Assembly: GCF_000716435.1 (NCBI RefSeq)
Contig: NZ_JNWO01000017.1
Span: 138,700-202,699, forward strand
Source of the DNA: Streptomyces xylophagus
GTDB taxonomy: Bacteria > Actinomycetota > Actinomycetes > Streptomycetales > Streptomycetaceae
Length of the DNA stretch: 64,000 bases
Direction of reading: 5' to 3'
Of this stretch, positions 1 to 8,337 are shown in pieces. The position numbers and the translations under genes are program-made. Each line of letters starts with the position of its first letter. Position 1 is the stretch's first letter. A model generated the notes under the pieces. That model did no database searches, was not told the DNA's origin, and worked only from the letters and a program-made list of their open reading frames with translations.

Positions 1-1863
1 TTCCAGGACCTGTACTTCGGCACCGGCAAGAACACCGAGTCGCTCAAGAAGTACTACGAGAAGCAGTCCTCGGGCCGCTACTCGGTCGACGGCGAGGTCA
101 CCGACTGGGTCAAGGTCCCCTACAACGAGGCCCGTTACGGTTCCAACAAGGCCTCCACCGGCGCCTGGTACGCGGTGCAGGACGGCGTCAACGCCTGGGT
201 CGCCCAGCGCGAGGCCGCCGGCGACACGGCCGCCGAGATCAAGACGGAGCTGGCCCAGTTCGACCAGTGGGACCGCTACGACTACGACGGCGACGGCAAC
301 TTCAACGAGCCCGACGGCTACATCGACCACTTCCAGATCGTGCACGCCGGCGAGGACGAGTCCGCCGGCGGCGGCGCCCAGGGCGAGGACGCGATCTGGG
401 CCCACCGCTGGTACGCCTTCGGCACCGACGCCGGCTCCACCGGCCCGGACACCAACCTGCTCGGCGGCACCCAGGTCGGCGACACCGGCATCTGGGTCGG
501 CGACTACACGATCCAGCCGGAGAACGGCGGACTCGGCGTCTACGCCCACGAGTACGGCCACGACCTCGGCCTGCCCGACGAGTACGACACCGCGGGCGGC
601 GAGAACTCCACCGGCTTCTGGACGCTGATGTCGTCCGGCTCCTGGCTCGGCACGGGCAAGGAGGCCATCGGCGACCTGCCCGGCGACATGAACGCCTGGG
701 ACAAGCTCCAACTGGGCTGGCTGGACTACGACGTGGCCAAGGCCGGCACCAAGTCGAAGCACACGCTGGGCGTCGCGGAGTACAACACCAAGAACGCGCA
801 GGCGCTGGTGGTGCAGTTGCCGGAGAAGGCGGTCACCACGACGGTGGTCACCCCGGCGCAGGGTGCCACGCAGTGGTGGAGCGGCAGCGGCAACAGCCTG
901 AGCAACACCCTTTCCCGGACAGTGGACTTGACCGGTAAGTCGGCCGCGTCCCTCACGCTGGACGGCTACTACGACATCGAGGCCGACTTCGACTACCTCT
1001 ACACCGAGGTGTCCACGAACGGCGGCACGAGCTGGACCCCGATCGACGGCAAGCTGGCCGACGGCTCCGCCATCCCGCGTGACGGCAGCGGCAACCCCGC
1101 CCTCACCGGCACGGCGGCGGCGTACCAGAAGCTGACGTACCCGCTGGACGCCTACGCGGGCCAGAAGATCGACGTCCGCTTCCGCTACCAGACCGACAGC
1201 GGTGTGGCGCAGAAGGGCTTCGCGGCCGACGAGATCACGGTGACCGCCGACGGCGCCGCCCTCTTCTCCGACAACGCCGAGTCCGCCGACGCCGCCTGGA
1301 CGGCGAAGGGCTTCTCGCGCATCGGCTCGTCCTTCACGGACGACTACGCGCAGTACTACATCGCCGAGAACCGTCAATACGTGTCGTACGACAAGGTGTT
1401 GAAGGTCGGCCCGTACAACTTCGGCTTCTCGACGACCCGTCCGGACTGGGTGGAGCACTACGCCTACCAGAACGGCCTGTTGATCTGGAAGTGGGACACC
1501 TCGCAGGCGGACGACAACACCAGCGAGCACGCCGGTGAGGGTCTGATCCTGCCGATCGACTCGCACCCGACGCAGTTGAAGTGGTCCGACGGCACGCTGA
1601 TGCGCAACCGCATCCAGGCCTACGACTCGCCGTTCAGCTGGTACCCGACGGACTCGGTCACGCTGCACAAGGCCGACGTCGCCACCAAGATCAAGTCGCA
1701 GCGCGGTGTGCCCGTCTTCGACGACGGCAAGTCGACCTACTACGACACGTCGAACCCGACGGCCGGTGTCAAGATCACTGACACCAACACCCGGATCAAG
1801 ATCGTCAAGGAGCCGCTGGACGGCTCGACGGTCACGCTCCAGGTCGGCCCCTCGGCGAAGTAG
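1..1863 (+). CDS. M6 family metalloprotease (immune inhibitor A-like), 5' end missing
   Basis: The frame is open from the first base, so the N-terminus (signal and propeptide) lies outside the window; 620 codons are visible. The zinc motif HEYGHDLGLPDEYD begins at base 547 (two His plus catalytic Glu of HExxH, with the downstream D/E typical of M6 peptidases). The upstream DYDGDGNFNEPDGYIDHF stretch and the later beta-rich segments with FxYQTDSGV match the immune-inhibitor-A architecture, a secreted endopeptidase that degrades host or environmental proteins. A strong hairpin follows the stop. Family assignment is firm; the natural substrate is unknown. Confidence 0.9.
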   Translation, partial: FQDLYFGTGKNTESLKKYYEKQSSGRYSVDGEVTDWVKVPYNEARYGSNKASTGAWYAVQDGVNAWVAQREAAGDTAAEIKTELAQFDQWDRYDYDGDGNFNEPDGYIDHFQIVHAGEDESAGGGAQGEDAIWAHRWYAFGTDAGSTGPDTNLLGGTQVGDTGIWVGDYTIQPENGGLGVYAHEYGHDLGLPDEYDTAGGENSTGFWTLMSSGSWLGTGKEAIGDLPGDMNAWDKLQLGWLDYDVAKAGTKSKHTLGVAEYNTKNAQALVVQLPEKAVTTTVVTPAQGATQWWSGSGNSLSNTLSRTVDLTGKSAASLTLDGYYDIEADFDYLYTEVSTNGGTSWTPIDGKLADGSAIPRDGSGNPALTGTAAAYQKLTYPLDAYAGQKIDVRFRYQTDSGVAQKGFAADEITVTADGAALFSDNAESADAAWTAKGFSRIGSSFTDDYAQYYIAENRQYVSYDKVLKVGPYNFGFSTTRPDWVEHYAYQNGLLIWKWDTSQADDNTSEHAGEGLILPIDSHPTQLKWSDGTLMRNRIQAYDSPFSWYPTDSVTLHKADVATKIKSQRGVPVFDDGKSTYYDTSNPTAGVKITDTNTRIKIVKEPLDGSTVTLQVGPSAK

Positions 1864-1887
1864 TCGGTAAAAGCGCAGGTCAGAAAT

Positions 1888-1925
1888 GGATCGGCGGTGA
1901 CCCCCTGGCGGGTCGCCGCCGATCC
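1888..1925 (+). terminator. Intrinsic terminator-like hairpin after the M6 protease
   Basis: Arms 1888-1902 and 1911-1925 form a 15-bp stem with one G-U type mismatch and an 8-nt loop, 24 nt after the protease stop. No long T-run, which is usual for Streptomyces terminators. Confidence 0.75.
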
Positions 1926-2037
1926 GTGTTTAGGTGCGTCCTGTGCTTCCCTTATTGACACCGACCTCGATACCGACCCGCCCGGGGGTGTGACCGCATT
2001 GTCCGCAGGAGGTTTCTGCAAGCTGCCCACAGGCAGC

Positions 2038-2352
2038 GTGGTGGTGGCGTTGAACCTGCCAAGACCCACCGCCCAGGGTGACGGCTGCGTCCGCGTTCTC
2101 GTCCACGCCCGCAACCGCGCCCGGGCCCTGACCAGGCTCCGCAACCTCGGAATGCGGGCCGTCTACCTGCGCGGCAACGCGGAGCCGCCGACCCCGGACG
2201 AGATCACGGCCGTCCTGCACCACCCCGATGGCCTGATATGGCGTACGGCCCCTGCTCCTGACAACGCTGTCGTGATCCCCGGTCCGGAGCTGCCGCAGGA
2301 GCTGTGGCACCCGATCAAGGCGCTGCTGCGGAGGCCTCCGGCGGCTGTGTGA
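2038..2352 (+). CDS. Small hypothetical protein, start uncertain
   Basis: About 104 residues from the GTG at 2038: a basic segment with HARNRARALTRLRNLGMRAVYLRG, then DEITAVLHHPDGLIWR, ending in a Pro/Arg tail. I do not recognise a family. The best ribosome site, AGGAGG at 2007-2012, is 10 nt from an in-frame CTG at 2023 and 25 nt from the GTG at 2038; an in-frame GTG at 1990 is also possible. The high GC3 supports coding. It sits alone between the protease terminator and a repeat-rich gap. Confidence 0.55.
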   Translation: MVVALNLPRPTAQGDGCVRVLVHARNRARALTRLRNLGMRAVYLRGNAEPPTPDEITAVLHHPDGLIWRTAPAPDNAVVIPGPELPQELWHPIKALLRRPPAAV

Positions 2353-2388
2353 GGGGCGGGGCGGTGTCTGTGGGGGCGGTGGGGGCGG

Positions 2389-2573
2389 TGCGTCGGCTGC
2401 GGGCCGGTGGGGGCTGGTCGCGCAGTTCCCCGCGCCCCTGGAAAGCGGGCCGGTGTTGACAGGTGCGGGTGATGCGGGGTGCCTGTGGAAACTGGGGCCG
2501 CGTTTACAAGGGGCGCGGGGAACTGCGCGACCAGCCCCCACCGGGCCCGCAGCCAACACACGACGCACCCCCG
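2389..2573. repeat. Inverted pair of a dispersed Streptomyces intergenic repeat
   Basis: The left arm (about 2389-2439) reads GGTGGGGGCTGGTCGCGCAG and beyond; the right arm (about 2509-2573) carries its reverse complement with GGGGCGCGGGGAACTGCGCG then CCAGCCCCCACC. Arms match over roughly 45-50 bp with a few changes and are separated by about 70 bp. The same unit appears again at 4851-4900. I remember this unit as common in Streptomyces intergenic DNA. The gap 2353-2644 holds nothing else recognisable. Confidence 0.8.
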
Positions 2574-2644
2574 ACAGGCGGTCCGCCCCGACACACCCCA
2601 TCCTGAGATGGCTCGGGGCACCCTAAAGACCGCCGGAGGCCCCC

Positions 2645-4852
2645 GTGGCTACCGTCCTCTACCGCCTGGGGCGCCTGGCCTTTCGTCGGCGCTGGTACGT
2701 GACCATCCTCTGGGTGGTGATCCTCGTGGCCCTCGGTTTCGCCTCCACCAAGGCGGCCGAAGCCCCCGCCACCACCTTCTCCACGCCCGGTGTCGAGTCC
2801 CAGCGGGCCTTCGACCTGATCCAGCAGCGCTTCCCGGGAGCGCAGGCGGACGGCGCCGTCGCCCGTGTGGTCTTCGTCGCCCCCGACGGGCAGAAGATCA
2901 CCACCGGCAAGGACCGCGCGGCCGTGGTCCGGCTCGTCGACGAGGTCTCCGGCGGACCCCAGGTCGCGAGCGCCGTGAACCCCTTCCAGGCGGGCGCGGT
3001 CAGCAAGGACGCGACGACCGCGTACTCGACCGTCACGTACACGGTGCAGGCCAACGACCTCTCCGACACCGCCAAGAACAACCTCAGGAACGCCGCCGCG
3101 CAGGCCCGCGACGCCGGTCTCACCGTCGAGATCGGCGGCACCGCACTGGCCGCGCAGCCCTCGGCGGGCGGCGTCGGCGAGGTCATCGGCGTCGGCATCG
3201 CCGCCGTAGTGCTGCTGATCACCTTCGGATCGCTCGCCGCCGCCGGACTCCCGCTGCTGACCGCGCTGCTCGGCGTCGCCATCTCCATGACCGCGATCAC
3301 GACCCTCGCCGCCACCCTCGGCCTGTCCGACACCACCGGCACCCTCGCCACGATGCTCGGCCTGGCCTGCGGCATCGACTACGCCGTGTTCGTCGTCTTC
3401 CGCTACCGCGAGGAACGCGCCAACGGCCACACCACCGAGGAAGCGGCGGGCCTGGCGGTCGGCACGGCGGGCTCGGCGGTGGTCTTCGCCGGCCTCACTG
3501 TCGTGATCGCGCTGGCCGGTCTGTCCGTCGTAGGCATCCCGCTCCTGACCAAGATGGGCCTGAGCGCGGCCTGCGCGGTCGCCCTCGCCGTCCTCATCGC
3601 GCTGACCCTCGTCCCCGCCCTGCTCGGCTTCTGGCCCCGGGCCGTCCTCTCCCGCCGCTACAAGACGACCGGCCGCCGTATCCAGGGCGTGGCCGGCAAC
3701 ATGGGCAGCCGCTGGGCCGGGTTCGTACTGCGCCACCCCTGGCCGGTACTGCTCGGCACGGTCGTCGGCCTGGTGGTCCTCGCGCTCCCCGTGATCGGCC
3801 TGCAACTGGGCCAGTCCGGCGACGAGGCCAAGTCCACCGCGACCACGGAACGCCGCGCCTACGACGATCTCGCCAAGGCGTTCGGCCCCGGCTTCAACGG
3901 CCCGCTGACAGTGGTCGTGGACCTCACGGACTCCACTCACCCCAAGGCCGCCGCGGCCACGGTCGAGAAGCGGATCGCCGCCGTACCGGGCGTGGTCTCG
4001 GTGTCACCGGTGCGCTTCAACTCGACCGGAAACACAGCCCTGTTCACCGCCGTACCGGCCGAGGCACCCACCAGCCAGAAGACCGTCGACCTCGTCCACA
4101 CCATCCGCGACGACCGCCCCGCGATCGTGGCGGCGGCCCCCGGCGCGACCTTCGAGGTCACGGGCACCACCGCCCTGAACATCGACGTGGCGCAGAAGGT
4201 CAGCGGCGCCCTGGTCCCGTACCTGATAGTGGTCGTGGGCCTGGCGGTCCTGCTCCTCCTCCTGGTCTTCCGCTCCATCGTCATCCCGATCAAGGCGGCC
4301 GTCGGCTTCCTGCTCTCGGTACTCGCCGCGCTCGGCTGCGTGGTGGCGGTCTTCCAATGGGGCTGGGGCGCAAGCCTGTTGGGAGTGGAGACCACCGGCC
4401 CGATCATGAGCCTGATGCCGATCTTCCTGGTGGGCATCGTCTTCGGCCTGGCCATGGACTACGAGGTCTTCCTCGTCTCCCGCATCCGCGAGGCCTACGT
4501 CCACGGCAGCGCGGCCCACGCCTCGATCGCGACCGGGTTCCGCTACAGCGCGAGGGTTGTGACCGCCGCGGCCCTCATCATGATCTCGGTCTTCGCGGGC
4601 TTCATCACGGCCGGCGACTCCATGATCAAGATGATCGGCTTCGGCCTCGCGATAGCCGTCCTCTTCGACGCGTTCATCGTCCGCATGGCCTTCGTCCCGG
4701 CGGTCCTGGCCATCCTCGGCGACCGAATCTCCTGGCTGCCGGCTTGGCTGGACCGCCTCCTGCCCAACGTAGACATCGAGGGAGAGAGCTTGAGCCGCCA
4801 GCATCCGGCAACGGAACCAGTGGAAACCCCGCGAGCTGGAGCGCCCCTTTAG
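2645..4852 (+). CDS. MMPL family RND transporter
   Basis: 735 residues from a GTG with GGAGG 5 nt upstream. Two similar halves, each with an N-terminal membrane helix, an extracytoplasmic domain and about five membrane helices. The conserved MMPL segments GIDYAVFVVFRYREE (first half) and AMDYEVFLVSRIREAY (second half) are intact; the aspartates of these G/A-x-D-Y motifs are thought to carry the proton relay. MMPL pumps export lipids or small molecules using the proton gradient; the cargo here cannot be inferred. The last codons and stop lie in a repeat copy (4851-4900), so the C-terminus may be repeat-derived. Confidence 0.93.
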   Translation: MATVLYRLGRLAFRRRWYVTILWVVILVALGFASTKAAEAPATTFSTPGVESQRAFDLIQQRFPGAQADGAVARVVFVAPDGQKITTGKDRAAVVRLVDEVSGGPQVASAVNPFQAGAVSKDATTAYSTVTYTVQANDLSDTAKNNLRNAAAQARDAGLTVEIGGTALAAQPSAGGVGEVIGVGIAAVVLLITFGSLAAAGLPLLTALLGVAISMTAITTLAATLGLSDTTGTLATMLGLACGIDYAVFVVFRYREERANGHTTEEAAGLAVGTAGSAVVFAGLTVVIALAGLSVVGIPLLTKMGLSAACAVALAVLIALTLVPALLGFWPRAVLSRRYKTTGRRIQGVAGNMGSRWAGFVLRHPWPVLLGTVVGLVVLALPVIGLQLGQSGDEAKSTATTERRAYDDLAKAFGPGFNGPLTVVVDLTDSTHPKAAAATVEKRIAAVPGVVSVSPVRFNSTGNTALFTAVPAEAPTSQKTVDLVHTIRDDRPAIVAAAPGATFEVTGTTALNIDVAQKVSGALVPYLIVVVGLAVLLLLLVFRSIVIPIKAAVGFLLSVLAALGCVVAVFQWGWGASLLGVETTGPIMSLMPIFLVGIVFGLAMDYEVFLVSRIREAYVHGSAAHASIATGFRYSARVVTAAALIMISVFAGFITAGDSMIKMIGFGLAIAVLFDAFIVRMAFVPAVLAILGDRISWLPAWLDRLLPNVDIEGESLSRQHPATEPVETPRAGAPL

Positions 4853-4900
4853 GGGCGCGGGGAACTGCGCGACCAGCCCCCACCGGCTCGCAGCCAAAGA
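4851..4900. repeat. Third copy of the dispersed GGGGCGCGGGGAACTGCGCG repeat
   Basis: Same unit as at 2509-2560. It starts at the last two bases of the MMPL stop codon. With the preceding GCGCCCC it makes a GCGCCCC-TTT-AGGGGCGC hairpin that could terminate transcription between the convergent MMPL and pncA genes. Confidence 0.85.
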
Positions 4901-4905
4901 ACGAC

Positions 4906-5490
4906 TTAGACGACCGGTTTCCCAGTCAACTCAACGCCGGCCGCCCGCAGTTCCTCCAACGCCCGATCCGTCGTCTCCTTCGCCACCCCGGCCGTCAGAT
5001 CCAACAACACCTGCGTACGGAACCCCTCCCGCACAGAGTCCAACGCGGTCGCCTTCACGCAGTGGTCGGTCGCGATCCCGACCACATCAACCTCGTCGAT
5101 CTCCCGCGCCCGCAACCACTCTCCGAGCGACACCCCGTTCTCGTCCCGCCCCTCGAACCCGCTGTACGCCGCCGCATACGCCCCCTTGTCGAAGACGGCG
5201 TCGATCGCCCCGGAGGCCACCGCAGGCGCGAAGTTCGGATGGAATCCGACCCCCTCCGTGCCCGCGACACAGTGCGCGGGCCAGGAGTGGGCGTAATCGG
5301 GGTTGTCGGCGAAGTGCCCGCCGGGCGCGATGTGATGGTCACGGGTGGCCACGACATGCCGGTAGCCGGCGGGCGCCTGCCCGATCAGCTCGGTCACGGC
5401 GGCGGCCACGTCGGCACCACCGGCCACCGCGAGACTGCCTCCCTCGCAGAAGTCGTTCTGCACGTCAACGACGATCAAGGCGCGGCGCAT
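4906..5490 (-). CDS. pncA: Nicotinamidase
   Basis: 194 residues, isochorismatase-like fold. The catalytic triad is visible as D9 (VVDVQNDF), K102 (VFDKGAY) and C144 (IATDHCVKAT); the metal ligands D51, H53 and H59 lie in RDHHIAPGGHF. The enzyme hydrolyses nicotinamide to nicotinate in the cytoplasm, feeding the NAD salvage pathway. The pncB gene 115 bp upstream on the same strand makes the next step, so the two probably work and may be transcribed together. Length is typical of the family. Confidence 0.95.
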   Translation of the reverse strand: MRRALIVVDVQNDFCEGGSLAVAGGADVAAAVTELIGQAPAGYRHVVATRDHHIAPGGHFADNPDYAHSWPAHCVAGTEGVGFHPNFAPAVASGAIDAVFDKGAYAAAYSGFEGRDENGVSLGEWLRAREIDEVDVVGIATDHCVKATALDSVREGFRTQVLLDLTAGVAKETTDRALEELRAAGVELTGKPVV

Positions 5491-5605
5491 GGTGGTGTCC
5501 TTCGCGGAGAGTGAGATTCGAGCCTAGAGACTTTGGCGCCACCGCGGGAGGGCGCACCCCTGATTTTCGTGCGGGTCTTAACTAGTGGGACTCAACCAGC
5601 GGTCC

Positions 5606-6952
5606 TTAACTACCCGACCGCAGATGGAGGTACTCCGTCGGAAGGACAGCCTCCCCGCGCGACAACTGGGTCGCCGACAAGGGCAGGTTGGCCCGCGCGA
5701 CAGCATGCCGGTCCCGTACGACGTCCAGCGGCTCGCGGGCGACGACCTCGCCGCCCTTGACCAGCTCCACCAGCAGCTGCCGGTCGGCGAGTTCGGCGGG
5801 GACCGGCCCGGTGCCGATCACCTCGGCCTCCGCGATCCCGTCGCCGTCCAGCCGCCGTGCCGCCCACTTGCGCCCGCCGATCGACGTCTTGCCGCCGCTG
5901 GACTTCTTCGCGACCGGCACCAGCGGCGCCTTCGGATCGGCGGACTCGGCCCGCGCGACCAGCTTGTAGACCATCGAGCAGGTCGGATGCCCGGACCCGG
6001 TCACCAGCTGGGTGCCGACGCCGTACGCGTCCACGGGCGCCGCCGCCAGCGAGGCGATGGCGTACTCGTCCAGGTCGGAGGTCACCACGATCCTCGTGTT
6101 GACGGCGCCCAGCTCGTCCAGCTGCTGCCGCACCCGGTGTGCCACGAGGAGCAGATCGCCGGAGTCGATGCGGACGGCGCCCAGTTCGGGCCCGGCGACC
6201 TCGACCGCCGTACGGACGGCCTCGGTGACGTCGTACGTGTCGACGAGCAGGGTGGTGTTCCGGCCGAGCGAGTCCACCTGGGCCTGGAACGCGTCGCGTT
6301 CGTTGTCGTGGAGCAGGGTGAAGGCGTGCGCGGAGGTGCCGACGGTGGGGATGCCGTAGCGGAAACCGGCCGCGAGGTCGGAGGTGGTGGCGAAACCGCC
6401 GACGTAGGCCGCGCGGGAGGCGGCGACGGCGGCGAGTTCGTGGGTGCGGCGGGCGCCCATCTCGATCAGCGGGCGGTCCCCGGCGGCGGAGGCCATACGG
6501 GAGGCGGCGGCCGCGATCGCGGAGTCGTGGTTGAGGATGGAGAGGATCACGGTCTCCAGGAGCACGCACTCGGCGAAGGAGCCCTCGACCCGCATGATCG
6601 GCGAGCCCGGGAAGTACACCTCGCCCTCCGGGTAGCCCCAGACGTCACCGCTGAAGCGGTAGGCGGCGAGCCACGCCAGGGTCTCCTCGTTGACGACGTT
6701 CCGCTCGCGCAGGAAGCCGAGGACGTCCGCGTCGAACCGGAAGTTCTCCACCGCGTCCAGGACGCGTCCGGTGCCCGCGACGACGCCGTAGCGACGCCCC
6801 TCGGGCAGCCTCCGGGTGAAGACCTCGAAGACCGAACGCCGGTCGGCCGTACCCGCTTTGAGGGCGGCCTGCAGCATCGTCAGCTCGTAGTGGTCGGTGA
6901 AGAGCGCCGTCGAGGGAACGTCCACCGGCAGCCCAAGGTCCGCTACGTCCAC
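5606..6952 (-). CDS. pncB: Nicotinate phosphoribosyltransferase
   Basis: 448 residues, typical length. It converts nicotinate and PRPP to nicotinate mononucleotide. Family signatures include LFTDHYELTMLQAAL at the N-terminus, FPGSPIMRVEG, GARRTHE and the phosphate-binding segment VRIDSGDLLLVAHRVRQ. The next gene on the strand is pncA, giving a nicotinamide salvage pair. The 169-bp gap to the divergent clpS holds a hairpin at 7004-7021 (CCGGGGG-ttgt-CCCCCGG) about 50 nt upstream of the pncB start; no regulator site was recognised. Confidence 0.95.
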   Translation of the reverse strand: MDVADLGLPVDVPSTALFTDHYELTMLQAALKAGTADRRSVFEVFTRRLPEGRRYGVVAGTGRVLDAVENFRFDADVLGFLRERNVVNEETLAWLAAYRFSGDVWGYPEGEVYFPGSPIMRVEGSFAECVLLETVILSILNHDSAIAAAASRMASAAGDRPLIEMGARRTHELAAVAASRAAYVGGFATTSDLAAGFRYGIPTVGTSAHAFTLLHDNERDAFQAQVDSLGRNTTLLVDTYDVTEAVRTAVEVAGPELGAVRIDSGDLLLVAHRVRQQLDELGAVNTRIVVTSDLDEYAIASLAAAPVDAYGVGTQLVTGSGHPTCSMVYKLVARAESADPKAPLVPVAKKSSGGKTSIGGRKWAARRLDGDGIAEAEVIGTGPVPAELADRQLLVELVKGGEVVAREPLDVVRDRHAVARANLPLSATQLSRGEAVLPTEYLHLRSGS

Positions 6953-7121
6953 TGAACTCTCCTGGTCGTGATTTTCCGGGTCCCCCGAGGTCCGCCGGGG
7001 GTCCGGGGGTTGTCCCCCGGTGTGTGCCGCATGGCAACGGATGGTACTCCCATCTCGTCACTCTGACGATTTGTGGGGTCCATTTGTGCGGGCACCCCCT
7101 TGTGGTGGCAGCATGGGCGCT

Positions 7122-7430
7122 GTGACGTCACCCGCACCCCTGGAGATCGAACGCACCGAGTCGGCGGAGGAGGTCTTCGCCGTACCCGAGCCCGACGTCC
7201 CCTGGGTCACGATCGTGCACAACGACCCGGTCAACCTCATGAGCTATGTGACGTACGTCTTCCAGACGTACTTCGGCTACTCCAAGGACAAGGCCACCAA
7301 GCTCATGATGGACGTCCACCACAAGGGCCGCGCCGTCGTCTCCAGCGGAAGCCGCGAGGAGATGGAACGCGACGTGCAGGCCATGCACGGCTACGGTCTG
7401 TGGGCCACCCTCCAGCAGGACCGGAAGTAG
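7122..7430 (+). CDS. clpS: ATP-dependent Clp protease adaptor ClpS
   Basis: 102 residues from the GTG at 7122 (an ATG at 7113 is an in-frame alternative). The core [20 protein letters not shown] is the ClpS N-degron pocket segment, including the N-D pair that contacts the substrate amino group; HHKGRAVV contains the His of the same pocket. ClpS delivers N-end-rule substrates to ClpA/ClpC-ClpP. Twelve bases separate it from the following DUF2017 gene, an arrangement usual in actinobacteria, and both share the terminator at 8122-8156. Confidence 0.95.
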   Translation: MTSPAPLEIERTESAEEVFAVPEPDVPWVTIVHNDPVNLMSYVTYVFQTYFGYSKDKATKLMMDVHHKGRAVVSSGSREEMERDVQAMHGYGLWATLQQDRK

Positions 7431-7442
7431 CGACCCATCCCG

Positions 7443-8048
7443 ATGCCAGGACACTTCGAACCACTTCGCGGCGGCGGTGCCGCCGTCGCCCTCGACGACG
7501 TCGAGATCTCCATCATCCGGTCGTTGGCCGTGCAGCTCCTGGAGCTGATCGGCCCGGGCCCGGGTGAGGACGCCCCCGACGACCCCCTCGCGGAACTCTT
7601 CGCCGAGGGCCCGAGCGAGCCGCCCTCCGACCCGGTGCTCCGGCGTCTGTTCCCGGACGCGTACACCGACCCGGAGCAGGCCCCCGACTCCCCGCAGGAC
7701 GCCGAGGAGAAGCTCGCGCACTCCGCCGAGTTCCGCCGCTTCACCGAGAACGACCTGCGGGCCGGCAAGCGCGAGAACGCCCTCGCGGTGGTCCGCACCC
7801 TGGACTCGCTCACCCCCGGCGGTGACGGCGGCGCGATCCTCAAGCTGACCGCCGAGGAGTCCCGGCAGTGGCTCGGCTCCCTCAACGACCTGCGCCTGGC
7901 GATCGGTTCACGCCTCGACATCACCGACGAGGACGACACCGACGACCTCTACCGCCTCCCGGACGAGGACCCGCGCAAGCCGATGGTGATGGCGTACCTC
8001 TGGCTGGGCGGCCTCCAGGAAACCCTGGTCACGACCCTGATGCGCTGA
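7443..8048 (+). CDS. DUF2017 family protein
   Basis: 201 residues, acidic and mostly helical, with FRRFTENDLRAGKRENALAV and PMVMAYLWLGGLQETLV as the most conserved-looking parts. It is the usual partner gene of clpS in actinobacteria and probably cotranscribed with it. No biochemical function is known to me; a role in N-end-rule proteolysis is only suggested by position. Confidence 0.85.
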   Translation: MPGHFEPLRGGGAAVALDDVEISIIRSLAVQLLELIGPGPGEDAPDDPLAELFAEGPSEPPSDPVLRRLFPDAYTDPEQAPDSPQDAEEKLAHSAEFRRFTENDLRAGKRENALAVVRTLDSLTPGGDGGAILKLTAEESRQWLGSLNDLRLAIGSRLDITDEDDTDDLYRLPDEDPRKPMVMAYLWLGGLQETLVTTLMR

Positions 8049-8121
8049 CCGCGACAGCCCCGTTCCGTTCGCGTTCCGTTCGCTCAGCGGAGCCTCAAAT
8101 CCGAATAACGATCACGTCACC

Positions 8122-8156
8122 GCGACGGCCAGGAATGCTGGCCGTCGCTCATTTTT
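8122..8156 (+). terminator. Intrinsic terminator of the clpS-DUF2017 unit
   Basis: Perfect 11-bp stem: GCGACGGCCAG (8122-8132), loop GAATG, CTGGCCGTCGC (8138-8148), then TCATTTTT. Confidence 0.9.
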
Positions 8157-8337
8157 GTCCGCTTCTTCCTGTGGTGTGCGCCACAAAAGTCCCCGTCGAT
8201 CACGATTGCGACCGTGATAAATCTTCACGACCGCCCGGCGGACGCCACCCATGTCCCGCCGGGTTCGCCATGCGGCCGACGGACCTCGGCCGGGCAGCTC
8301 CAGTCCATGGGGGGATTCGGAGAAAGGCGCACCACAC

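Noticed and set aside
2479..5514. Stop-free frame of about 1,000 codons running across the MMPL gene and pncA on the plus strand
   Set aside because: Arg/Pro/Gly-rich translation without any domain, in a shifted frame of a clear MMPL gene; a normal effect of high GC.
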